From an uncultured Bacilli bacterium (GTDB taxonomy: Bacteria; Bacillota_I; Bacilli_A; RF39; UBA660), in contig CAKPNA010000007.1 in assembly GCA_934168275.1 (NCBI GenBank), positions 1-64,000 of the forward strand: a stretch of 64,000 nucleotides of DNA, in the 5' to 3' direction. Position 1 is the first letter of the stretch, and every line of letters starts with the position of its first letter. Shown here in pieces: positions 50,141 to 58,996 of this stretch. The notes below the pieces were generated by a model. The model did not search any database and was not told the origin of the DNA. It saw only the letters and a list, made by a program, of their open reading frames with translations. The position numbers and the translations under genes were made by a program.

Positions 50141-50509
50141 ATGAAAAAAATATTTGTTCTAGTAATATTAACACTATGTCTAACAGCTTGTGGTGATAAA
50201 GGATATAAAATTATCACATCCACAGAGGCTCAAGATTTATTAAAAAATGATGCCATATTAATTGATGTAAGGAGTGCCGAAGAATATAGCGAATTCTATA
50301 TTAAAGACTCAATTAATGTCCCATTAGATAACATCCAAGAATTACCTGATTTAATTGAAGATAAAGAGACAGTCATAATTCTATATTGCGAAACAGGTGA
50401 AAGAAGTAAAGAAGCTGCTAAAGAATTAGTTAAATTAGGCTATAAAAATTTATATAGTTTAGATGGTGGATTAATTAACTGGGGCTATGGCGTAGAAGAA
50501 GGTGCTTAA
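50141..50509 (+). CDS. Rhodanese-domain lipoprotein
   Basis: The protein has 122 residues. An N-terminal lipoprotein signal ends in LTAC with the lipidated Cys17, so it is anchored outside the membrane. It is followed by a single rhodanese domain with LIDVRSAEEYSEFYIKDS and the active-site loop YCETGERS (Cys83). Sulfur transfer or a role in surface redox handling is likely. It sits 6 nt after ychF and its stop overlaps the next gene's start (TAATG). Confidence 0.92.
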   Translation: MKKIFVLVILTLCLTACGDKGYKIITSTEAQDLLKNDAILIDVRSAEEYSEFYIKDSINVPLDNIQELPDLIEDKETVIILYCETGERSKEAAKELVKLGYKNLYSLDGGLINWGYGVEEGA

Positions 50510-51219
50510 TGTATATCTATGGTAAAAATGTTGCAAAAGAAAAACTAAAACACCCAACAGATGTTGTTCAAGTATATCTAAGTTCGAAATTTAAAGATAA
50601 AGAAATAGAAGACTTACTAGCTGCATCTAAAATAAAAACAACATATTTAAATAATAAAATAATGGATAATAAAGTAAATGGATTACACCAAGGAATAATA
50701 ATTGAAGTATCTGATATTAAAACATATAATCTTGACATAATAAAAAACGTTACTAGTAAAAATCCCGTTATTGTTATGTTAGATCACCTAGAGGACCCTC
50801 ATAACTTTGGTGCTATTATAAGAACATCTTATGCTTTAGGAATAGATGCAATAATTATTCCTAACGACCGAAGTGTCGATATCACACCAACCGTTGTCAA
50901 AACATCAGCCGGAGCAGTTTACAATATTCCAATTATCAAAGTACCAAATCTTACAAATACAATCGAGAAACTAAAAAAAGAAGGCTACTGGATTGTGGGA
51001 ACTGACATGCAAGGAGATAATTATTGTGAATTAAAATATGATATGCCAACTTGTCTAATAATTGGAAACGAAGGTAAAGGAATGAGTAAGATAGTTAAAA
51101 ATAACTGTGATTATTTAGTATCTATCCCTATGGAAGGCCAAATAGATAGCCTAAACGCTTCCGTATCATGTGGAATTATTTTATCAGAAATAAAAAGACA
51201 AAGGAGAAATAGTGAATAA
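50509..51219 (+). CDS. rlmB: TrmH/RlmB-family rRNA 2'-O-methyltransferase
   Basis: SPOUT methyltransferase of 236 residues. It has an N-terminal substrate-binding domain (YGKNVAKEKLKHPTDVVQVYL) and the catalytic domain with LDHLEDPHNFGAIIRTSYALG, VKTSAGAVYNIPI, IIGNEGKGMS and SLNASVSCGIIL. It most resembles RlmB, which methylates G2251 of 23S rRNA, though other TrmH-type targets are possible. It overlaps the following sigma-factor gene by 8 nt, as rlmB-like and sigH genes are also close together in Bacillus. Confidence 0.88.
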   Translation: MYIYGKNVAKEKLKHPTDVVQVYLSSKFKDKEIEDLLAASKIKTTYLNNKIMDNKVNGLHQGIIIEVSDIKTYNLDIIKNVTSKNPVIVMLDHLEDPHNFGAIIRTSYALGIDAIIIPNDRSVDITPTVVKTSAGAVYNIPIIKVPNLTNTIEKLKKEGYWIVGTDMQGDNYCELKYDMPTCLIIGNEGKGMSKIVKNNCDYLVSIPMEGQIDSLNASVSCGIILSEIKRQRRNSE

Positions 51220-51793
51220 CGACGATATTGAATTAGTTTTACAAGCCCAAGAAAATGATGAAGATGCTAAAAATTATTTATATCAAAAATATCATCCATT
51301 ATTAGAAAAGAAAAGTTATGAAATATATAAATTATTGCAAAATAAAGGTATTGAAATAAATGATGTTTATCAGGAATTATTATTGATCTTTGAAATGGCT
51401 ATTAACGAATACGATCCAGAAAAAGATGCAAGTTTTTATACATTTCTTAACATTTGCCTAAAAAATAAAAACAATAATCTAATAGCCCGCCATAATAATA
51501 ATCGAAATAAAATACTAAATGAATCAATATCTATGGAAAGTGTTGAAAATATTGATACTAATCATGCTAGTAGAAAGTTAGAAGAAGAATTTTTCGATGG
51601 TGAAAGCACTAAAGAATTATATAGTAAAATAAAAGAACACCTAACTAGCCAAGAATATGAAGTATTTTGCTTAAAAGCGGATAATATTCCCATAAAAGAA
51701 ATAGCTAAAAGATTAAATAAAGATACTAAAACAATCTATAATGCTTTACAGCGAATAAAATTAAAAGTAAAAGATATAATAAAAGAAGAATAA
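51212..51793 (+). CDS. Sigma-70 family factor, SigH-like
   Basis: This 193-residue sigma factor has regions 2 (QNDEDAKNYLYQKYHPLLEKK, YQELLLIFEMAINEYDPEK) and 4 (TSQEYEVFCLKADNIPIKEIAKRLNKDTKTIYNALQRIKLKVK) and no region 1.1 or 3 of the primary type. Its location beside rlmB, its length and a spore-forming host make a SigH (early sporulation) homologue likely. A GTG start with a GGAGAAATA spacing is used. The sequence is diverged, so ECF-like or ComX-like alternatives remain open. Confidence 0.75.
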   Translation: MNNDDIELVLQAQENDEDAKNYLYQKYHPLLEKKSYEIYKLLQNKGIEINDVYQELLLIFEMAINEYDPEKDASFYTFLNICLKNKNNNLIARHNNNRNKILNESISMESVENIDTNHASRKLEEEFFDGESTKELYSKIKEHLTSQEYEVFCLKADNIPIKEIAKRLNKDTKTIYNALQRIKLKVKDIIKEE

Positions 51794-51842
51794 CAATATT
51801 TGGAAACTTCTTTTTTAATGTCAAAAATATAAATAAATGTGT

Positions 51843-51848
51843 TATAAT
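51843..51848 (+). promoter_or_regulatory. -10 element of the uvrA promoter
   Basis: A perfect TATAAT lies 25 nt before the uvrA ATG. The -35 is not convincing. It lies inside the upstream extension of the uvrA frame, so the extension is not coding. Confidence 0.5.
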
Positions 51849-51872
51849 ATCACATCAAGGAGAAGTGAAATA

Positions 51873-54683
51873 ATGGATAAAATAATAATTAAAGGTGCTA
51901 GAGAAAATAATTTAAAGAATATTGATGTAGAAATACCTAAAAACAAATTAGTTGTTATCACCGGAGTATCAGGTTCGGGAAAAAGTTCATTAGCTTTTGA
52001 TACAATATATGCTGAAGGGCAAAGAAGATATGTTGAGAGTCTATCTTCCTATGCTAGACAATTTTTAGGAGCTACTGAAAAACCACTAGTAGATAGTATT
52101 GAAGGATTATCACCATCAATTAGTATTGATCAAAAAACTACTAATAAAAATCCTCGTTCAACTGTTGGTACTACAACTGAAATATATGATTATTTAAGAT
52201 TATTATTTGCTAGAATTGGTACTCCATATTGTCCAACTCACAAAGTTCCTATTACATCTCAAAGTGTTGAAGAAATGACAGATAAAGTACTAAGTCTTGA
52301 AGAAAATACTAAAATAATGATATTATCTCCCATAGTTAGAGGAGAAAAAGGAACATTTAAAGACTTACTAGAAGACTTAAGAAAAGATGGCTATATCCGT
52401 GCTAAAATAGATGGTGAAATAACAGACTTAGTCAGTGATATTAACCTCGAAAAAAATAAAAAACATAACATCTCTGTTGTAATAGATAGATTAATAATTA
52501 AAGAAGGTATTAGAAGTAGAGTATACGACTCAATAGAAACATCAACGAAATTATCTAAAGGTAAAGTTATAATTGATGTCGTAGATAAAGAAGAAATGCT
52601 TTTAAGTGAAAATTTTGCTTGCCCTTATTGTGATTATTCACTAGAAGAATTAGAACCTCGTATCTTTTCTTTCAATGCCCCATATGGCGCTTGTGATGAT
52701 TGTAAAGGACTAGGAGTAAAATATAAACTAGATATTGACTTAGTTATCCCTGATCGTACTAAATCAATTAACGAAGGTGCTATTAAAACAATAAATATTG
52801 ATGAAGAAAGTAGTATAACAAGAACCGAATTAGACTGTGTAAGTAAAAAGTATCATATTGATTTAGATAAACCAATAAAAGATTTAACCAAAGAAGAATT
52901 AAATATTATCTTATATGGTTCACCTGATATTATAGAGTTTAATTATACTGCTAAGAATGGTAATACAAGAAAAACAAAAGATTACTACGAAGGAATTATT
53001 ACTAATCTTGAAAGAAGATATATTGAAACAAAAAGTTCTTGGATAAGAGAATGGATTGAAGGATATATGCGTGAGATACCATGCCCAACATGTAAGTCAT
53101 CTCGTTTAAAACCAAGCGTTTTATCAGTTTTAATAAACAAAAAAAATATCTATGAAGTATCTTGTATGTCTATAAGAGACTTAAAAGAATTTATTACTAA
53201 CCTAAAATTAAATAAAGAACAACAAGAAATATCTGAAATTATTATCAAAGAAATACTAAATAGATTAAACTTCTTAATTAATGTTGGTCTTGATTACTTA
53301 ACATTAAGTAGAGGTGCCGGAACATTATCTGGAGGAGAAAGTCAAAGAATTAGACTAGCTACGCAAATAGGGTCAAGATTAACCGGAGTATTATATGTTC
53401 TAGATGAACCAAGTATTGGACTTCATCAACGTGATAACCAAAAACTAATAAACTCATTATTAGAAATGCGTGATTTAGGAAACTCATTAATTGTTGTTGA
53501 ACACGATACAGACACTATGTTAGCAGCAGATTATCTAATCGATATTGGACCAGAAGCCGGCGAGAATGGTGGACATCTAGTTGCCTGTGGAACACCGGAA
53601 GAAGTTATGAAAAATGAAAATAGTTTAACCGGCAAATACTTAACCGGCAAATTAAAAATAGAAGTACCAAAAACAAGAAGAAAATTAACCGGCAAATATA
53701 TTGAAATAAAAGGTGCTAAAGAAAATAACTTAAAAAATATCAATGTTAAAATTCCACTAGGAAGTTTCGTTTGTATAACTGGAGTATCAGGTTCCGGAAA
53801 AAGTTCCTTAATTAACGAAATATTATACAAGAAACTAGCAAGTACTATATATAATTCTAAAGATAAACCGGGATTATTTAAAGAAATAAAAGGTATTGAT
53901 GAATTAGATAAAGTAGTCCAAATAACCCAAAATCCTATTGGACGTACTCCACGTAGTAATCCCGCTACTTATGTCGGAGTATTTGATGATATAAGAGACA
54001 TCTTTACAGAAACTAAAGAAGCTAAAATGAAAGGCTATGACAAAGGAAGATTTAGTTTCAATGTCAAAGGTGGTAGATGTGAAGCTTGTTGGGGGGATGG
54101 TGTTAAAAAGATAGAAATGCACTTCCTACCAGACGTCTATGTCCCATGTGAAGTATGTCATGGTACTAGATATAATAAAGAAACACTACAAATCAAATAC
54201 AAAGGGAAAAACATTTATGATGTTCTAGAAATGCGTGTTGATGAAGCAATAGAGTTCTTTGCCAACCATCCTAAAGTATTACACAAATTACAAACTTTAA
54301 AAGATGTTGGACTAGGCTATATTAAATTAGGCCAAAGTGCTACTACATTATCCGGAGGAGAAGCCGCTCGTGTTAAACTAGCCAAAGAATTACAGAAAAA
54401 ACCTACCGGAAAGAGTGTCTTTATTCTAGATGAACCAACAACCGGCTTACATTCTCACGATATTAAAAAATTATTAGTAATTTTGAACAGAATTGTTGAT
54501 AACGGAGATACAGTAATTGTTATCGAACATAATCTAGATGTTATTAAAGTAGCAGACTATATTATTGACTTAGGCCCTGAAGGTGGCGACTTAGGAGGAA
54601 AAGTAGTTGCCTGTGGAACACCTGAACAAATAACTAAAGTTGAAGCTAGCTACACTGGTAAATATTTAAAAACTGTTTTGTAA
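51873..54683 (+). CDS. uvrA: Excinuclease ABC subunit A
   Basis: DNA-damage recognition ATPase of nucleotide excision repair, 936 residues. It has two ABC ATPase halves with Walker A GVSGSGKSS in each and two sets of zinc cysteines (CPYC...CDDC and CEACWGD...CEVC). Signature motifs LSGGESQR and LSGGEAAR are present. The open frame extends upstream to 51837, across the promoter. ATG 51873 has an AAGGAGA site. In the linker near residues 585-610 an LTGK motif occurs three times. Confidence 0.97.
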   Translation: MDKIIIKGARENNLKNIDVEIPKNKLVVITGVSGSGKSSLAFDTIYAEGQRRYVESLSSYARQFLGATEKPLVDSIEGLSPSISIDQKTTNKNPRSTVGTTTEIYDYLRLLFARIGTPYCPTHKVPITSQSVEEMTDKVLSLEENTKIMILSPIVRGEKGTFKDLLEDLRKDGYIRAKIDGEITDLVSDINLEKNKKHNISVVIDRLIIKEGIRSRVYDSIETSTKLSKGKVIIDVVDKEEMLLSENFACPYCDYSLEELEPRIFSFNAPYGACDDCKGLGVKYKLDIDLVIPDRTKSINEGAIKTINIDEESSITRTELDCVSKKYHIDLDKPIKDLTKEELNIILYGSPDIIEFNYTAKNGNTRKTKDYYEGIITNLERRYIETKSSWIREWIEGYMREIPCPTCKSSRLKPSVLSVLINKKNIYEVSCMSIRDLKEFITNLKLNKEQQEISEIIIKEILNRLNFLINVGLDYLTLSRGAGTLSGGESQRIRLATQIGSRLTGVLYVLDEPSIGLHQRDNQKLINSLLEMRDLGNSLIVVEHDTDTMLAADYLIDIGPEAGENGGHLVACGTPEEVMKNENSLTGKYLTGKLKIEVPKTRRKLTGKYIEIKGAKENNLKNINVKIPLGSFVCITGVSGSGKSSLINEILYKKLASTIYNSKDKPGLFKEIKGIDELDKVVQITQNPIGRTPRSNPATYVGVFDDIRDIFTETKEAKMKGYDKGRFSFNVKGGRCEACWGDGVKKIEMHFLPDVYVPCEVCHGTRYNKETLQIKYKGKNIYDVLEMRVDEAIEFFANHPKVLHKLQTLKDVGLGYIKLGQSATTLSGGEAARVKLAKELQKKPTGKSVFILDEPTTGLHSHDIKKLLVILNRIVDNGDTVIVIEHNLDVIKVADYIIDLGPEGGDLGGKVVACGTPEQITKVEASYTGKYLKTVL

Positions 54684-54686
54684 AAT

Positions 54687-54732
54687 AAAAAGATTTATAA
54701 AATGTATTAACTACATATCTATAAATCTTTTT
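54687..54732. terminator. Bidirectional terminator between uvrA and the CMP kinase-like gene
   Basis: A perfect 13-bp outer stem (54687-54699 with 54720-54732) encloses an inner ATGTA/TACAT stem. T runs flank both sides, so it can stop both converging genes. Confidence 0.85.
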
Positions 54733-55268
54733 TTATATCTATCTAAAATAATATCTGCCACTTCATCAGGAGTAATATAAGTAGTATCAATAACTAAATC
54801 ATAATTACTCATATCTAGATTATCAACATGATATAAAGTCTTATAACGAGTATTTTCTGAATGTTGCCTTTTTATCATATCTTGCTTTTGTTCTAAAACT
54901 GTATTAAAAGCTTCCGTTGCTTTTCTATTAGGATCATTAAAAGCCCTTCTAGCAGCCTCATCAAGATCTACTTTTAAATACACTTTAAAAGAATCCGGAA
55001 CAACATACCAACCAAGTCTAGCATCAATAATTAAATTATCATGATTTTTAGCATATTCTCTTGCACTTTCTTCAATACTTCTATCTATCTCTGGGTGCAT
55101 ATCAACATAATCACAAAATGCTGACACACTCATCCCTTTCTCTTTAGCCAAACTTCTAAAATATTCCCCATTTCTATAAATAGTATAATTAAGTTCTTTC
55201 TCTAAAATATTAGATACAGTTCCCTTACCACTACCTAAATCACCAGCTAATGTAATAATATTTCTCAT
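54711..55268 (-). CDS. Cytidylate kinase-like P-loop kinase
   Basis: The 185-residue P-loop protein begins MRNIITLAGDLGSGKGTVSN, with lid and substrate features (IDARLGWYVVPDSFKVYLKVD, then RRAFNDPNRK). It belongs to the cytidylate kinase-like group seen in Firmicutes and archaea, which may phosphorylate CMP/dCMP or an unrelated small molecule. The frame extends to 55319, but ATG 55268 follows GAGGTG. It is a single gene between uvrA and the 55374 gene. The canonical cmk gene is not in the window, so its role is uncertain. Confidence 0.8.
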   Translation of the reverse strand: MRNIITLAGDLGSGKGTVSNILEKELNYTIYRNGEYFRSLAKEKGMSVSAFCDYVDMHPEIDRSIEESAREYAKNHDNLIIDARLGWYVVPDSFKVYLKVDLDEAARRAFNDPNRKATEAFNTVLEQKQDMIKRQHSENTRYKTLYHVDNLDMSNYDLVIDTTYITPDEVADIILDRYKKRFIDM

Positions 55269-55341
55269 ATATTCACCTCTATTAGTATCAAGTATATCAT
55301 TAAAAAAATAATATATCAATGAAATATTTTAATAATTATGG

Positions 55342-55347
55342 TATAAT
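55342..55347 (+). promoter_or_regulatory. Extended -10 promoter of the 55374 gene
   Basis: A perfect TATAAT with TGg extension, 27 nt before the start codon; the -35 is weak. Confidence 0.55.
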
Positions 55348-55373
55348 ACATGTAAGGATAGAGAGGGAAAATT

Positions 55374-56045
55374 ATGAAATTAGAGTTTGGTAGATGTCCA
55401 AAATGTCAAAGTATTATTGAATTAAATAGTAATAAAATATTTATTTGCCCATATTGTGAAGAAAAAATAACTAAAGAGGATGCTAAAAATAATTTAGATT
55501 CAGAACTAAATGATAAAATAATTGCTAGTCAAATAACAGAAACCATTAACAAGGCCAAAAAAGAACAAGAAAAAGGCAACTATTTAGAAGCAAGTAAACT
55601 ATATCATGAAGTCATATCCATAAATCCATATAATATTGAATCATATATTGGACTTATTATCACAAAAACGGATAACTTTACTAAAAAACCAATTATAAAA
55701 AATTGCACATTAGAAACAGTAAATATTAAAGAACTAGAAAAAATTATTGAAATATTATCAAAATTAAGTAAAGATGAATACTCTGATTTTATAAATCAAA
55801 CAAAACTATATATTGATAACTATCGTAAAATGGTTGAAGAAGTAGAAGACAATACTCTGTATATCAAACTAAAAATGTTAAATGAAGATAATAATAAAGA
55901 AAAAGAAATAAAGAACCCTTATGTCAAAAAGATTCTCTATATTCTATGTCTTATTATATCTATTATTATCTTTGTAATCGAACCAATATATGGCTTTATA
56001 TTTTTAATAATATCATCAATTACAATTGGATTATTAAAAAAGTAG
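55374..56045 (+). CDS. Zinc-ribbon, tetratricopeptide-like membrane protein
   Basis: The protein has 223 residues. A zinc ribbon (CPKC at 8-11, CPYC at 25-28) leads to helices resembling a TPR pair (about 50-95, with YLEASKLYHEVISINPYNIESYIGL). A charged helical part and two C-terminal membrane helices (about 188-221) follow. No named family is recognised. It looks like a membrane-tethered scaffold with its ribbon in the cytoplasm. It is followed 14 nt later by a nuclease gene. Confidence 0.75.
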   Translation: MKLEFGRCPKCQSIIELNSNKIFICPYCEEKITKEDAKNNLDSELNDKIIASQITETINKAKKEQEKGNYLEASKLYHEVISINPYNIESYIGLIITKTDNFTKKPIIKNCTLETVNIKELEKIIEILSKLSKDEYSDFINQTKLYIDNYRKMVEEVEDNTLYIKLKMLNEDNNKEKEIKNPYVKKILYILCLIISIIIFVIEPIYGFIFLIISSITIGLLKK

Positions 56046-56059
56046 TTAGGAGATAAAAT

Positions 56060-56767
56060 ATGGCAAGAAGAAGTAAAAAGAAAAATCATTTATTATGGAT
56101 TGTTTATCTATTAATAGTATGTTTAATTGGTTATTATACTCAAAATCAATTAAATAATACTTACAGTATTCCATCATATGTTATTGAAAATATTCCCGAA
56201 TATGATGGCCAAGATTATGTCTATATCAATAATAATGAACCATATTTTACTACTGAAGACCTATCTACATCATCATTTGAACACTATAGTGATTTAGATT
56301 ATTTAGGAAGATGTGGCATAGCATACGCTAATATTAGTATTGACCTAATGCCTGCTAGTGAAAGAGAAAGTATTGGTATGATTAAACCAAGCGGTTGGCA
56401 TACTATAAAATATGATATCATTAGTGGTAAATATTTATATAATAGATGTCATTTAATAGGATACCAACTAACCGGCGAGAATGCTAACGAAAAGAATTTA
56501 ATTACTTGTACAAGACAAATGAATACTAGTACCATGGTTAAATTTGAAAATTCTGTTGCTAATTATATCAAAAAGACTAATAACCATGTCTTATATCGCG
56601 CTACACCAATATTTAAAGATGATAACTTACTAGCAAGTGGTGTTGAATTAGAAGCCCTATCCGTCGAAGATAATGGCGTAGGTATAAAGTTTAATGTCTT
56701 TATTTATAATGTTCAAGAAGGAATAGAAATAGACTATAAAACAGGGGACAGTCAACTAATAAAGTAG
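56060..56767 (+). CDS. Membrane-anchored DNA/RNA non-specific endonuclease
   Basis: The protein has 235 residues: a short basic N-terminus, one membrane helix (about 10-27) and a beta-beta-alpha-metal nuclease domain. The active-site segment reads YNRCHLIGYQLTGENANEKN (127-146) with the catalytic His131, the form usual in Firmicutes homologues of EndA/NucA. It probably faces outside and degrades DNA for uptake or nutrition. It follows the zinc-ribbon membrane protein and precedes tex. Confidence 0.88.
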   Translation: MARRSKKKNHLLWIVYLLIVCLIGYYTQNQLNNTYSIPSYVIENIPEYDGQDYVYINNNEPYFTTEDLSTSSFEHYSDLDYLGRCGIAYANISIDLMPASERESIGMIKPSGWHTIKYDIISGKYLYNRCHLIGYQLTGENANEKNLITCTRQMNTSTMVKFENSVANYIKKTNNHVLYRATPIFKDDNLLASGVELEALSVEDNGVGIKFNVFIYNVQEGIEIDYKTGDSQLIK

Positions 56768-56782
56768 AAAGAAGGATACACA

Positions 56783-58951
56783 ATGAATGAATTTATCATA
56801 AAAGAAATAGCTAATGAATTAAATATAAAAGTAAGTCAAGTAGAAAACACTTTAAAATTATTAAGCGAAGGAAATACTATTCCATTTATTGCTCGATATC
56901 GAAAAGAAATAACAGGTTCTTTAGATGAAGAACAAATAAGAAGTATTAATACTGTCTATGATTATCAAGTAAATCTAGCTAAAAGAAAAGAAGACGTTAT
57001 TAGATTAATCGACGAAAAAGGTTTGTTAACTGATGAAATAAAAGATAGTATTTTAAAATGCACTAAATTAGTAGAAGTAGAAGACTTATATCGACCATAT
57101 AAAGAAAAGAAAAAGACCAAAGCCACAGACGCAATTAATAATGGCCTAGAGCCCCTAGCCAAAATAATAATGAGTTTTCCACTTAAAATAGATATTGAAA
57201 GTACATGTACTAAATATCTAAATGACAAGGTAAAAACTACGGAAGAAGCCATAACGGGTGCTAAATATATTATTGCAGAATGGATAAGTGATAATGCAAG
57301 TTATCGTAAATGGTTAAGAAACTATATCTATAATACCGGTACTATTAAATCTAAAATAAAGAAAAACGCTATTGATGAAACTAAAGTATATGAAATGTAT
57401 TATGACTATAGTGAAAAGATTAAATACGCCAAACCACATCGTATCTTAGCAATGAATAGGGGAGAAAAAGAAAATGTTCTATCTATTAGTATAGAAGTCG
57501 ATACTGACTATATAATTAATCACTTAAAAGAAAAAATAATTAAAAACAAAGATTCTATCTGTGCTAATATCGTAAATGATGCTATTATTGATAGTTATAA
57601 AAGATTAATATTCCCATCCGTAGAAAGAGAAATAAGAAGCGATTTAAAAGAAACTGCTGAAACGGGTGCTATCGATATTTTTGGAACTAACTTAGAAAAC
57701 TTATTACTAACTCCACCAATGAAAGAAAAAATAGTATTAGGATTAGACCCTGCTTACCGAACAGGTTGTAAACTAGCTGTTGTAGATAGTACATCAAAAG
57801 TATTAAATATTAGCGTTATCTATCCACATGAACCAAAGAATATGTGGGCAGAATCTAAAGAAAAAATAAAAGAATTAATAAAGAAATATAATGTTGATAT
57901 AATTGCTATTGGTAATGGAACAGCCTCAAGAGAAAGTGAAAAATTAGTAGCTGAAGTTATTCACGAATATACAGATAAAAAAGTAGAATATATAATTGTA
58001 AGTGAAGCAGGCGCTAGTGTTTATTCAGCAAGTAAATTAGCTATTTCAGAATTTCCTGATTTACACGTTGAAGAAAGAAGCGCTATAAGTATTGCTAGAA
58101 GACTTCAAGACCCACTAAATGAACTAGTTAAAATAGATAGTAAAAGTATTGGCGTTGGTCAATATCAACATGATGTTAACGAAAAGAATCTAAACGATAA
58201 ACTAGACTTTGTTGTCAGTAAAGTAGTTAATAATGTTGGTGTAAATCTTAATACTGCTAGCGGTTTTATTCTAAAATATATTTCCGGACTTACTAAAACA
58301 GTAATTAATAATATCATAACTTATCGTGAAGAACATGGTAAATATAATAATCGTGAAGATTTAAAGAAAGTTAAAGGCGTTTCGGATAAAGTATATGAAC
58401 AATCTATTGGTTTCTTAAGAATTGTTGATGGCACTAACCAACTAGATAAAACTCCAATTCACCCTGAAAGTTATAGCATTACCATGAAATTATTAAATGA
58501 TTTAGATAGTAGTATCTCTGATATAGGCAGTCAGAAGTTAATTGATAAATTAGATAAACTTAATATTGAAGAATATGCTACTAAAAATAATGTTGATAAG
58601 TATACTATTGAAGACATCGTAAAATGTTTACAACAACCAAATCGTGATTATCGTGATGATTATCCCAAACCAATATTAAAAAGCGATATCTTAAAATTAG
58701 AAGATTTAACTGTTGGTATGCAACTAGAAGGTACTGTTAGAAATGTTGTTGACTTCGGAGCATTTGTGGATATTGGCTTAAAAAACGATGGTCTTGTTCA
58801 TATATCAAAATTAACAGACAAATATATAAAACACCCAACAGATGTTGTCAATGTCGGTGATATCGTAACGGTTTATGTTGATGAAATATATAAAGATAAA
58901 AACAAAGTAAGCTTAACAATGATAAAACCAAATATTAGTGTAAATAACTAA
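56783..58951 (+). CDS. tex: Tex-like transcription accessory protein
   Basis: The protein has 722 residues and matches Tex/YhgF. It has an N-terminal HTH-like region (IPFIARYRKEITGSLDEEQIR), a YqgF RNase H-like domain (GLDPAYRTGCKLAVVD), helix-hairpin-helix motifs (NTASGFILKYISGL...VKGVSDKVYEQSIGFLRI), and a C-terminal S1 RNA-binding domain (about 645-718; GTVRNVVDFGAFVDIGLKNDGLVHIS). It binds nucleic acid and influences transcription and RNA turnover. An AGAAGGA site precedes the ATG. Confidence 0.95.
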   Translation: MNEFIIKEIANELNIKVSQVENTLKLLSEGNTIPFIARYRKEITGSLDEEQIRSINTVYDYQVNLAKRKEDVIRLIDEKGLLTDEIKDSILKCTKLVEVEDLYRPYKEKKKTKATDAINNGLEPLAKIIMSFPLKIDIESTCTKYLNDKVKTTEEAITGAKYIIAEWISDNASYRKWLRNYIYNTGTIKSKIKKNAIDETKVYEMYYDYSEKIKYAKPHRILAMNRGEKENVLSISIEVDTDYIINHLKEKIIKNKDSICANIVNDAIIDSYKRLIFPSVEREIRSDLKETAETGAIDIFGTNLENLLLTPPMKEKIVLGLDPAYRTGCKLAVVDSTSKVLNISVIYPHEPKNMWAESKEKIKELIKKYNVDIIAIGNGTASRESEKLVAEVIHEYTDKKVEYIIVSEAGASVYSASKLAISEFPDLHVEERSAISIARRLQDPLNELVKIDSKSIGVGQYQHDVNEKNLNDKLDFVVSKVVNNVGVNLNTASGFILKYISGLTKTVINNIITYREEHGKYNNREDLKKVKGVSDKVYEQSIGFLRIVDGTNQLDKTPIHPESYSITMKLLNDLDSSISDIGSQKLIDKLDKLNIEEYATKNNVDKYTIEDIVKCLQQPNRDYRDDYPKPILKSDILKLEDLTVGMQLEGTVRNVVDFGAFVDIGLKNDGLVHISKLTDKYIKHPTDVVNVGDIVTVYVDEIYKDKNKVSLTMIKPNISVNN

Positions 58952-58996
58952 TATTTTTTTCATATTAAACCATAATAAATAAAGAAAAGGAGAAAT

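Noticed and set aside
56060..56767. A mutated active site in the nuclease (NRCH where DRGH is usual)
   Set aside because: NRCH is the form I know from Firmicutes homologues and the catalytic His is kept, so the enzyme is probably active.
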